From contig CAJTGD010000019.1 in assembly GCA_910575475.1 (NCBI GenBank), forward strand, positions 1 to 64,000: a stretch of DNA of 64,000 nucleotides, in the 5' to 3' direction. The notes below the pieces were generated by a model, which saw nothing but the letters and a program-made list of their open reading frames with translations, searched no databases and was not told where the DNA came from. The DNA comes from Lachnospiraceae bacterium. GTDB lineage: Bacteria; Bacillota; Clostridia; Lachnospirales; Lachnospiraceae. Position numbers and translations under genes: made by a program. How positions within the stretch are numbered: position 1 is the first letter of the stretch; each line of letters opens with the position of its first letter. Shown here one piece after another: positions 28,845 to 36,849 of the stretch.

Positions 28845-29984
28845 TCATAAATACCTCCCCAGTCTCTCCCTGACTGTCTCCTGAATCTCATCCGTAGCCT
28901 CTTCACAATACCTCTTTCCCAGCCCTGCCGCAATCCCGACCGCCAGCAACTCCTTTCGCCCCGGAGATGCGCCTTCCCCGTCCACGGTTGTCGTATGCTC
29001 CCCATAATAGGTCGTACTGTATGTCAGATCATACGCCGGACTCAGCCGCCAGCAATCTTTTTCTTGATCATAGAGAAATGAAAAGTTCTTCGAATGGTCA
29101 TCCCGGTTATGGGCAAACACATTAAAGCACATCCTTCGGAACATACTACGCATATCCTCCTGATGATTCCCTGTTAGAATTTTTGTCAGCTTCATCAGGC
29201 TGTGATAATCCAGGCTGGGTTGTTCGAAATCCAGTTCCAGCAGTGCGGCCGCTGTCAGCATATGGACTTTTTCCGTGTTATCTGCCCCTTCCCTGTGCGC
29301 CCTGTCAAATCTTTTCGTCCCAAAGTATCCTTTGCATTTCTGAGAAGGAAATAGTCTCGTCTCGGACATCCGGATTCCGCACGCGGCCGCACACTCTGCA
29401 TACTCATATTCCATAAATCCGCTCTCTTCCCCATCAATGCGGCCCGCTGGAAATTTGATGATCCAATCCTCTCCGTCTATCTGGGTAAGAATCTTGGGTC
29501 TTGCACCGCCGCTGATCCCTCCCAGACGATAAAGCCGATCCAATTCCTCCGTATATTCTGTCTGTAAAATGTTCTGGCACTGTTCTGCCAGGTAATCCAG
29601 ATCCAACCCGGAGCCTTCTTCTCCCAGAGGAATCTCCGGCTGATAAGCCAACGCCCCCATTCCGGAGCTTCCGACGATCGACAGCCGGTCCAGGATATCC
29701 ATCTGATCAGGATTCACACCGTTTTTCTTCAAAAGCCGGTTCAAAAGAATGTTCCCCCAGGCATCCGGCAGACTGTCCGCAAATACGCCGAACAAACCAT
29801 GAAAATAATCCTTTGCAGGAATAAATACCTGCTTTTTCAGTGGCAGGGAAAAAGGGCTGATCGGGAATCCCTCCTCCAGCCATTCATCCGCATATTCAAA
29901 TGCCGCCTTCTTCTCCCGCGTAAGGGCAAGCGTGCCGACCAGTCTGTCTTTATAAAACACCCGAAGATATCTATCTGTTTTCAC
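28845..29984 (-). CDS. hipA: HipA-family serine/threonine kinase toxin
   Basis: 379 residues. The N-terminal domain has the couple VGTLALTREKKAAFEYADEW and FPISPFSLPL. The kinase core has GISGGARPKIL, the catalytic loop AHNRDDHSKNFSFL and the metal site SPAYDLTYS. All are intact. Its start overlaps hipB by 14 bases. HipA proteins phosphorylate tRNA synthetases or other targets, and HipB restrains them. Confidence 0.9.
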   Translation of the reverse strand: MKTDRYLRVFYKDRLVGTLALTREKKAAFEYADEWLEEGFPISPFSLPLKKQVFIPAKDYFHGLFGVFADSLPDAWGNILLNRLLKKNGVNPDQMDILDRLSIVGSSGMGALAYQPEIPLGEEGSGLDLDYLAEQCQNILQTEYTEELDRLYRLGGISGGARPKILTQIDGEDWIIKFPAGRIDGEESGFMEYEYAECAAACGIRMSETRLFPSQKCKGYFGTKRFDRAHREGADNTEKVHMLTAAALLELDFEQPSLDYHSLMKLTKILTGNHQEDMRSMFRRMCFNVFAHNRDDHSKNFSFLYDQEKDCWRLSPAYDLTYSTTYYGEHTTTVDGEGASPGRKELLAVGIAAGLGKRYCEEATDEIQETVRERLGRYL

Positions 29985-30252
29985 GGATAACCTCCTCTAT
30001 ATTCCGGTATGGAATCTGTGTAAACATGTTCCGGATCTCATCCCCGCAGTCCAGGGCTACCGCAATCCTGGTCAGAGACAGCAGAGATATCTTCCCCGTA
30101 GTCTCAAATCGCTTGATGGATCCAAAGCTCACTCTACTCATCCGGCTCAGCTTTTCCTGTGAAACAGAACGGCGCTTCCGAATCCTCCGTATACGCTGCG
30201 CCAGCGCCAGATTCATCTCCTCCGGCGTCTCCCATACATATTCTGCCGCCAT
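29971..30252 (-). CDS. hipB: HipB-like XRE antitoxin
   Basis: 93 residues from ATG 30252, with AAGGAG 7 bases upstream; an ATG two codons earlier is too close. The helix-turn-helix is SQEKLSRMSRVSFGSIKRFE. It precedes and overlaps hipA. An A/T-rich promoter region with two perfect inverted repeats lies just upstream and probably serves for autorepression. Confidence 0.88.
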   Translation of the reverse strand: MAAEYVWETPEEMNLALAQRIRRIRKRRSVSQEKLSRMSRVSFGSIKRFETTGKISLLSLTRIAVALDCGDEIRNMFTQIPYRNIEEVIRENR

Positions 30253-30277
30253 TGTCATACTCCTTCAGTTAAACATT

Positions 30278-30327
30278 AAAACAGATAAAATATTATCTGT
30301 TTTTCCAATAATCTATAGAATATAGAT
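30278..30327. promoter_or_regulatory. Candidate HipB operators (two inverted repeats)
   Basis: AAACAGATAA (30279-30288) faces TTATCTGTTT (30293-30302) around 4 bases, and ATCTATA (30311-30317) faces TATAGAT (30321-30327) around GAA. Both sit 25-75 bases before the hipB start. The spacing is about 30 bases centre to centre, near three helical turns. Confidence 0.65.
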
Positions 30328-30346
30328 AAAATATTAATCATCTCTA

Positions 30347-30484
30347 TTATATCTGTTTTCTATTTTTATGCAACCCATCTGCTATCTTTAACTCTTCATT
30401 AACAATCTCAACCTTAGTTTTAAATACATATGGAAAATCAAGATAATACTGATCCGAAAGAAAATATAGTTGAGCTTTGGGCAT
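30347..30484 (-). pseudogene. Remnant of a type III (ToxN/CptN-like) toxin gene
   Basis: The 45-codon frame begins MPKAQLYFLSDQYYLDFP, which resembles the start of endoribonuclease toxins of type III systems (CptN group). It then diverges and ends, so about 100 residues are missing. A perfect AGGAGG lies before the ATG. A terminator hairpin and a sigma-A promoter stand directly upstream, the order of promoter, RNA antitoxin, terminator, toxin. Family recognition is from memory of the N-terminal motif only. Confidence 0.4.
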
Positions 30485-30506
30485 TAGGTTACCTCCTCCC
30501 CTAAAA

Positions 30507-30536
30507 GTAAAGCTCTGCCTTTCGACAGAGCTTTAC
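30507..30536 (-). terminator. Terminator between leader RNA and toxin remnant
   Basis: GTAAAGCTCTG and CAGAGCTTTAC form a perfect 11-bp stem with an 8-base loop, followed by TTTT on the minus strand. It sits just before the AGGAGG of the toxin remnant. Confidence 0.75.
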
Positions 30537-30611
30537 AAACATTTTGATCCCGACCATTTATAAGCCGCATATCAGGAAACGAACGCTATTTTGAGAACAT
30601 CTTCGCTCTTC
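30537..30611 (-). ncRNA. Candidate small RNA (type III antitoxin-like leader)
   Basis: A strong promoter (30618-30646) and the terminator at 30507-30536 bound about 75 bases with no ORF. In type III systems this region holds tandem antitoxin repeats; I see no clear tandem repeat here, so it may be degenerate or another small RNA. Confidence 0.35.
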
Positions 30612-30617
30612 ATTTTC

Positions 30618-30646
30618 TTTATACGTACAACACTGTTTTATGTCAA
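30618..30646 (-). promoter_or_regulatory. Near-consensus sigma-A promoter
   Basis: TTGACA (30641-30646), 17-base spacer, TATAAA (30618-30623) on the minus strand. It points at the candidate small RNA and toxin remnant. Confidence 0.7.
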
Positions 30647-30874
30647 TAGATCAGCCAATACTATTTTTCTCCACTTTTCCCAAAAATATTGAAACCTTTT
30701 CCCCGTCTGGTTTATCTTAATATATATAAACCAGACACAGTACAGAGCGAGCTGATGTTCATTCCCTTTACAGAAGGTATGGCCGTGCAGTCCTTTTGCA
30801 TGGCAATAGGTCAGAACCTATGTCCTCTGGTTTATATGCTGAAGCATCAAAGACGAAAGGAGCGGCTGATACAC

Positions 30875-31420
30875 ATGAAAAACACGCTGATCGAACAGGC
30901 GCAGAACGGAGACAGCGAAGCGCTGATCACACTGATCGAAAGCAGGAAGCAGGAAATGTTCCGTATTGCGTTCGGGATCCTGAAAAGCAGCACGGATGCG
31001 GCCGATGCCATCCAGGATACGGCGCTGACCTGCTGCGAAAAAATAGATACCCTGAAAAATCCTGCCGTATTCAAATCCTGGATGTTTAAGATCCTGGTGA
31101 ACCATTGCCGGAGAATCCTCAGGGAGCGGCGTAAAATGATCTCCATCCAGGAGCTTCAAGAGCAGGGCAGCTATGCCGGCCCGGAAAAGGAAGTGACCGA
31201 TAATATCGAATTTTTCAGGCTGATGGACCAGATTGAAGCCAAGTACCGTCTCGTCCTGCTTTTATACTATGCGGAGCAATTCAGCGTCAAAGAAATAGCC
31301 GAGCTTCTGGAATAGAATGAAAACACAATAAAAACAAGGCTTTCCAGGGGCAGAGATCTATACAAGAAGCTTTATTTGAAAGAACGTTCTTATACGGAAT
31401 CCAGATATCGGGAGGTGTGA
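30875..31420 (+). pseudogene. ECF sigma factor with premature TAG
   Basis: From ATG 30875 the frame has region 2 (FRIAFGILKSSTDAADAIQD, then WMFKILVNHCRR) and the first part of region 4 (YRLVLLLYYAEQFSVKEIAE). A TAG at 31313-31315 interrupts the second helix-turn-helix. The same frame continues NENTIKTRLSRGRDLYKKL to a TGA at 31418-31420, a normal region 4 ending. One base change would restore it. The next gene is its broken anti-sigma partner. Confidence 0.85.
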
Positions 31421-31423
31421 TCC

Positions 31424-32399
31424 ATGAATTTAGAAGAAAAGATGAAACAGGACCTCTGCCGGGAGCTTATCATTCCAGAGGTGGTGGATGAAAAATTGAG
31501 CGAAGCTTACCCGCACATCCTGTCCATGCAGCAGAAAGATGTAAATCGAAAGGATGCCATTCGGACAGCTCCAAAGAAACAGAATAAAAACCGAGCGCAA
31601 TCCTGACGGAACCAGCACAGAACCGGGATATATTGCCGATGACAGCGGTGTGGAGGTTCTGGTTTCGGATGTTTATTTCGACGGGTACGACCTGTATTAT
31701 ACGCTTTCCATACGGACAGAGGATGCGGAATTGAACAGCTCGGAATTCCTGACTCCCTTAACCTTTGTAGAGGGAGATTCCCTTCCCTTCTTCGCGTCTG
31801 CCTTCCTGAACGGAACAGAGGTAACATCCGTATTCATGCAGCCGCGGAAAAGCGAAGACGGCTCATTTGTCCAGCTGGTACGGATCTCCATGGATGCCAC
31901 AGGCATCACTTCCACGGATCCCCTGGACGTCAGACTGGATTTTAACGCAATCGGGGGCACGCGGCTGGAAGATATCGGCGCCTATGACGGAGCATACCGG
32001 GAGGCTATGGGCCACAAGACCATACGCGGAAGCTGGAAGCTGGCGTTTCAGGCATCCGCAGATCCGTCCGGCAGCAGAAGCCTGACCAGTCTGGCGGAGA
32101 ATCAGGGCTTTACCGTAATGAAAGCCACTGCCACCCCCAGCAATCTCCACCTGACTATCCGGATTCCCTTCGGAGGGGACACCAATGCGCTGGTACCGCA
32201 GATTTATGATTCCTATGGCGGGAAGATCGAATGGGAACATATTTCTTATACGTCCGACCCTGCAACCGGCCAGCCCCTCCTGGAGATTACTGCAAATACA
32301 TCAGAAGCATCTCAGTTCGTAATGAAGATAATCGACAAAACAACAAGCAGCGATGATATGCTCAATGTAATTGCAGAGATTCCATTTGAACTGCAATGA
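31424..32399 (+). pseudogene. DUF4179-type anti-sigma factor, membrane segment deleted
   Basis: The first 50 codons (MNLEEKMKQDLCRELIIPEV, then LSMQQKDVNRKDAIRT) are a cytoplasmic anti-sigma segment. The frame then changes near 31590, and the remaining part (NPDGTSTEPGYIADDSGVEV onward) is the extracellular DUF4179-type domain. The transmembrane helix expected between them is absent, so a deletion has joined the two parts out of frame. It starts 3 bases after the sigma pseudogene. Confidence 0.75.
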
Positions 32400-32534
32400 T
32401 TTATTTGATAATGATATAAAATATACCGATACCGAATTGTTGATATGCAGGACTATGGAACTTTTGATCGTGCTGCTGCCTGTTTTATTTTCTGTCTTGG
32501 GAATCGGCTTCGCTGCAATTAGTTTTTATCATAT

Positions 32535-32542
32535 TAAGTTAA
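32535..32542. repeat. Target-site duplication, left copy
   Basis: TAAGTTAA, repeated directly at 33681-33688 on the other side of the IS. Eight bases is the usual duplication of the IS1595 family. Confidence 0.9.
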
Positions 32543-33680
32543 GGTGTTAGTTACAAAATGGGTCGATAGATATACTATCCCCTATATAATCAATAATCTC
32601 TCTTTTTTAACTCCTTGATTGCCATAAAAATAGTTGGTTGTACTTGGTGTAAACAGTTTTGAACATAAATCTGCAAGTATTGTTCCACTTTGTTGCCATG
32701 CCAGAGTGAAGAGTGTGACATAGCGATTTAGATATTTTGTGGCCACTCCACGGTAAAAATCATATCTTCCTTTGATAAAACTATGGAAGTTATTGACTGT
32801 ATTAAGGTGATAAAAATTCTCTTCCTCTTTACATACTGTGGCAATGTCCTGGATGCTGCACTTAGCGATTTCTTTCAGGACATTGTAGCTTTTCAAACCA
32901 TCACAAAGTACAAGGCAGCTATCCTGGAGATGCCCTTCATAGACCTGTGTTAGTTCAGACTTGTCTGGTTTTGCCCTGTTTGTTGCCTCAGCTACGACTC
33001 CGCCATTGCGCTGAACACCGGTATTGATACAGATGTACTCATTTGAGATCCCCCGTTTTTGTGCTTTTGCACCATGTTTTCGGGCTGGCCGGTTGATTTC
33101 AGAAGACAATTCCTTGCCCTTAAAGCAGTCAAGAACAAAAGTTTCATCCAATTCTGCCACTTGATTTAGGAGAACTGGATCAGCAGCAATCAGATCCTGG
33201 AGTGCAAGCAGAAATTTATGGCGCATGCCGAATATACAGGGATGAGAAAGTCCGAGACGTTCTGCGGTGTAATCAATCGCATGCCCCTGAAGGGTGTCAG
33301 ATACAACCTCCCTCCATATGGAAGCCGGGGAGTGTGACATTGACAGGATCGTGTGCGTAGTGGTAACAAAAGTCCTTTTACAAGATTTGCACAGAAACCG
33401 TTGTTTGCCACATTTTTTACCATTACGGACAATCTCTTCACTGCCACAGTAAGGACAAATGGTGATGGTAATATTTTCTACATCAATCATTCTGAGTGCC
33501 AGAGTAAGGAGCATATGAATTGCTTCGCTGGAAAGTGTTTTGATACATTCTATCAACTGATTTTTGTTAGAATCTGAATACATTTTAAGCCTCCGGTATA
33601 CCTTGATAGTAGAAGTATATCAGAACCTATGTTCTAACGCAACTCTTTTTGTTTTATCAACCCATTTATTAACTAACACC
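32543..33680 (-). mobile_element. IS1595-family insertion sequence, complete
   Basis: The element is 1,138 bp. The 26-bp ends match at 23 positions: GGTGTTAGTTACAAAATGGG at the left and GGTGTTAGTTAATAAATGGG (reverse strand) at the right, each continuing to GATA. It is bounded by the 8-bp duplication TAAGTTAA and has one transposase gene without frameshift, so it may still be active or was recently so. Confidence 0.93.
32582..33583 (-). CDS. IS1595-family transposase
   Basis: 333 residues. An N-terminal zinc ribbon (CPYCGS and CKSCKRTF, about residues 43-69) is followed by a helix-turn-helix (ERLGLSHPCIFGMRHK) and a DDE-type catalytic core with ELDETFVLDCFKGK, LCDGLKSYNVLK and the N/H-containing LNTVNNFHSFIK, as in ISXO2-like transposases. 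GGAGG precedes the ATG. The frame is intact. Confidence 0.92.
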   Translation of the reverse strand: MYSDSNKNQLIECIKTLSSEAIHMLLTLALRMIDVENITITICPYCGSEEIVRNGKKCGKQRFLCKSCKRTFVTTTHTILSMSHSPASIWREVVSDTLQGHAIDYTAERLGLSHPCIFGMRHKFLLALQDLIAADPVLLNQVAELDETFVLDCFKGKELSSEINRPARKHGAKAQKRGISNEYICINTGVQRNGGVVAEATNRAKPDKSELTQVYEGHLQDSCLVLCDGLKSYNVLKEIAKCSIQDIATVCKEEENFYHLNTVNNFHSFIKGRYDFYRGVATKYLNRYVTLFTLAWQQSGTILADLCSKLFTPSTTNYFYGNQGVKKERLLII

Positions 33681-33688
33681 TAAGTTAA
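33681..33688. repeat. Target-site duplication, right copy
   Basis: TAAGTTAA, identical to 32535-32542. Removing the IS and one copy restores an open kinase frame across the joint (HIKLKEPLKAL). Confidence 0.9.
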
Positions 33689-34501
33689 AAGAACCGTTGA
33701 AAGCATTGCGGCAGGGAATTGGTCAGGAATAACCGCTATATGTGGAACTTAGTAGACGAAAGAAGAAAAATCAATGCGAGCATATCCCATGATCTGCGGA
33801 CACCGATCACAGTCATTAAAGGATATAGCGAGTATTTGGATAAGAATACAGGGAAAGGGACTCTCACAGAGAGAGGGATTCGGGAAATTGCGGTATATAT
33901 CCATCAAGCAGCGGGCAGATTAGAGGAATATGCAGATTCCGTCCATGAAGTTCAAGCCTTAGAGGATCTGCGTTTAGAATATCAGGAAGTATCATTGAGC
34001 GATTTTGAGGTAGAAATGGTTTCCCAGCTTTCTGTCATTGACAAGCAAACTACGAAAAAAAATATGTGTATCGTCAGAGCTTCCACAGCAAACTGTCGTT
34101 CTTTCTACGGCAGCGGTATTCCGTATCACAGAAAATATGATTTCGAATGCCCTGCGATACTGTAAAGAAAAAATTGAAGCAGACATTTCCTTTTCACAGC
34201 CGTTTCTTATCATTATGATAACCGACGATGGCAAAGGCTTTTCACAGAAAGACCTTGCAGAAGCAACAAACTGTTTTTACAAAGGAAAATCTTCAAGGGA
34301 TCATTTTGGTATCGGTTTATCCATATGTAAAATGCTTTCAGAAAAACATGGCGGTTTTATCCAGCTTGATAATGCGCCGGGAAAAGGCGCAAGGGTGACA
34401 TTAAAAATAAAAACAGAACATTTATCTGCATTGTTGTAGACAAATCCCTGTTAAACTCTCCTTATCACAAACGTCGGGAAACGTTGAAAGGAGAGTTTTT
34501 T

Positions 34502-35164
34502 ATGCAAATCGAAATAACAGCATTGAAAAAAAGTTATGGGGAAAATGCAGTTCTAAAAGACATTTCCCTCACAATCGAAAACGGTATGTATGGGCTGCTT
34601 GGACGCAACGGAGCCGGAAAAACAACGTTCATGCGTATCTTATCTACCCTGTTGAAACCTTCGGCCGGAAAAATCACTTTTGATCATATTCCTTTAGAGG
34701 AAACGAAGCAGATTCGTCCCTTGATCGGCTATCTTCCACAGGAATTTTCTTTATACCCGGATATGTCGGTCTCGGAAACCATGCGCTATTTAGCAGCTAT
34801 ATCAAAAATTCCTGTGGAAATACAAAGAGAGCGCATTGTGATCGTGTCCTCTCATATTGTGGCTGATATTGAATCAGTATGTACTAATGTAGCCGTGCTG
34901 GATTCGGGATGGCTTCTGTATGCCGGAACAATCGGTCAACTGGCTGAAAAAGCAAGGGGAAAAGTGTATGAACTGACGATTCCAAAAGATAAATTAGAGA
35001 CAGCAAAGCAGGACTATTACGTTCTATCCAGCCAGGGACATTTATCAGATACCAAGATCCGTGTACTGGCTGACAGTGTTCCCGCTGTCGGCTGTCCGGC
35101 TCCCTGTGTACCGACGGCCCAGGACGGTTACATGGAACTGCTGCGCTTGTTGGAGGCAGTGTAA
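34502..35164 (+). pseudogene. ABC transporter ATPase lacking signature and Walker B
   Basis: From ATG 34502 (AAAGGAGAG upstream) the protein starts normally with Walker A LGRNGAGKTTFM and Q-loop YLPQEFSLYPDMSVSE. At IQRERI it joins VIVSSHIVADIE, the switch region. About 60-70 residues with the LSGG signature and Walker B are gone in frame. It cannot hydrolyse ATP normally. The family is the CcmA/BcrA-like group that works with two permease subunits, here the next two genes. Confidence 0.85.
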
Positions 35165-35224
35165 GAATTGTATGAAAAAAGGATACGGGAATTGGTTACA
35201 TATTTGGAAAAGTTGGTAAAAAAT

Positions 35225-35990
35225 ATGAAGTGTTTATTTCTCATGGAGTGCAGAAAAATCACACGAAGCGTTCTGTATTGGTTATATATTGCAGCCTTAG
35301 TTATAACCGTCATACAAAATGGATCTCGTAAATCATCTGATCGGGCGCAATTCTTACTTTAGCTGGACGATGCTTTCCATGTACTATGGTCCAAATGATA
35401 TGCAGGACAATCCGATCACAGAGCAGCAACACCGGGAGTTCTATGAAAAAGATCATGTAACAGATGCGTTTGCCCGCTATTTTTGTGACAGAATTTCCCT
35501 CATTGTATTATGCCTGCCCGCATTTGTTATCATTGACCTGTTGTTAAAGGATAAACGGTGCAGGATGGATACATTGATTTATCCCCGGACTGAAAGCTCT
35601 GCAGAAATCATGATCACCCGCTTTGCAGCGGTAAGCTGTATGATCATGCTCCCCATCCTTATCTTGCCTGTAAAATCTTTACTGACGTTCGTGCTGTATT
35701 GTCATAATATCGGTATTCATGCAGACATATTTGCTTTTGCCGCTTATATCTTCGCATGGATTTTTCCGACGGTTTTATTGGTTTTGTCTATTGCTTTATT
35801 TGTAACGGTGCTGACGGAAAACTATTCTGCGTTCCTGCCTGCGGGGTTGATCTGGCTGTTTTGCAGACCATCTGTTGACAAATTGGCAGGGGGAAATTAC
35901 GGGCTTTTTGATCTCATTATCCGTCATAATACTTTGAAAGGATATGGGCGCATGATGGAAAATATTCGTTTGTGGGTTTTGCCATCATGA
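35225..35990 (+). pseudogene. ABC permease, N-terminal part deleted and frameshifted
   Basis: A first helix (MECRKITRSVLYWLYIAALV) is in one frame up to about 35320. The remaining protein (from MDLVNHLIGRNSYFSWTMLS) continues in another, with four or five helices (for example LIVLCLPAFVIIDLLL and FPTVLLVLSIALFVTVL). The extracellular region normally between the first two helices appears to be missing. It follows the defective ATPase gene. Confidence 0.7.
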
Positions 35991-36023
35991 TTTATAACGC
36001 AAAGAGGAAAGGGGGGATTCCGA

Positions 36024-36632
36024 TTGAAAGCTGAAAATCTTTTCACGATCATAGCCGCAAACATCCGCATGAATTATAAATATACACTTTTACCGGCGAT
36101 TGCGTTATTGTTCATGATTCCATTGATTTATGGAACCGCCAATTTAGACCATTTACAATCCGCTGACTGTTTGGAGCGAATGACCGCATTGATTGGAATA
36201 CCAATGTTTACTCCCCTGATCCGACAGGAACATTCGCGCAGCTTATATGAAACGATTGCCTTTCGGCAGGTCTCTTTGCGGTTTCTTGTCTTATTGCGGA
36301 CCGTGCTTTCTATCATCGGCTCAATACTGTTGATTTTTGCATTTGAAATTTATATGAGAATGTGCGGCTGTTCCTTCCCGCTCTTTCCATATGCCTTTCG
36401 GACTTTGGCTGCAAGTATGACCCTGGGATTTACAGGCCTGCTCCTGTCTTCCATAGTGCGAAATACAATCGGTGGTTATTTATGTGCATTTTGTTTTTAT
36501 CTTATTGTGCAAACCGAAAATTTGGGAGAGTTATTCAGGCCTGTAACAAATGGGATCCCGTTTATGCTGGTACTGTTTCTTGGCGGTATCAGCCTGGCAA
36601 TCCTCTATTTTTGCAAACCAGCTTATCGTTGA
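36024..36632 (+). CDS. ABC permease subunit (small)
   Basis: 202 residues with about six hydrophobic helices (for example LLPAIALLFMIPLIYG, VLLRTVLSIIGSILLIF and FMLVLFLGGISLAILYF). The best start is TTG 36024, behind a GGGGGG-containing ribosome site. It appears intact, but its ATPase and sister permease are both broken, so it is probably not functional. A terminator follows at 36746-36795. Confidence 0.65.
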   Translation: MKAENLFTIIAANIRMNYKYTLLPAIALLFMIPLIYGTANLDHLQSADCLERMTALIGIPMFTPLIRQEHSRSLYETIAFRQVSLRFLVLLRTVLSIIGSILLIFAFEIYMRMCGCSFPLFPYAFRTLAASMTLGFTGLLLSSIVRNTIGGYLCAFCFYLIVQTENLGELFRPVTNGIPFMLVLFLGGISLAILYFCKPAYR

Positions 36633-36745
36633 TTTTATAAACTGCTTTAACACACACACAAAGGGGAACTTTCTGGGGTTTTTCATATGACGGATCCCCT
36701 TTCAAAGTGATTCCATATGAAATCATTCAGGAACGAGTTCATGGA

Positions 36746-36795
36746 AAAATCCTCGAATCAGCTTATTTTCAAGCCCTTTCGAGGATTTCTTTTAT
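36746..36795. terminator. Bidirectional terminator
   Basis: AAATCCTCGAA pairs with TTCGAGGATTT, with T-runs after the stem on both strands. It separates the plus-strand ABC remnant from the 3' end of the minus-strand microcompartment operon. Confidence 0.8.
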
Positions 36796-36849
36796 CCAAT
36801 CTCTTTCATGATCGTTTTCGGGTGACGGCACAGGCACAAAAATGCCGCA

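Larger units (their letters stand above)
32455..34439 (+). pseudogene. Sensor histidine kinase disrupted by an IS and frameshifts
   Basis: Left of the IS, MELLIVLLPVLFSVLGIGFA and ISFYHIKLK form a membrane helix. After the IS the frame continues EPLKALRQG, then jumps in another frame to LVRNNRYMWNLVDERRKINA and the H-box SISHDLRTPITVIKGY, so the HAMP region is deleted. A further shift lies near the A8 tract 34055-34062, after which the HATPase part (RITENMISNALRY, DDGKGFS, GIGLSICKML) follows. No response regulator gene remains. It probably once controlled the adjacent ABC genes. Confidence 0.85.

Noticed and set aside
30537..30611. Tandem RNA antitoxin repeats
   Set aside because: I searched the stretch by eye and found no convincing direct repeats, so it is only a candidate small RNA.
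31313..31315. TAG in the sigma gene as a possible pyrrolysine codon
   Set aside because: No Pyl genes are seen and sigma factors do not need it; a nonsense mutation is simpler.
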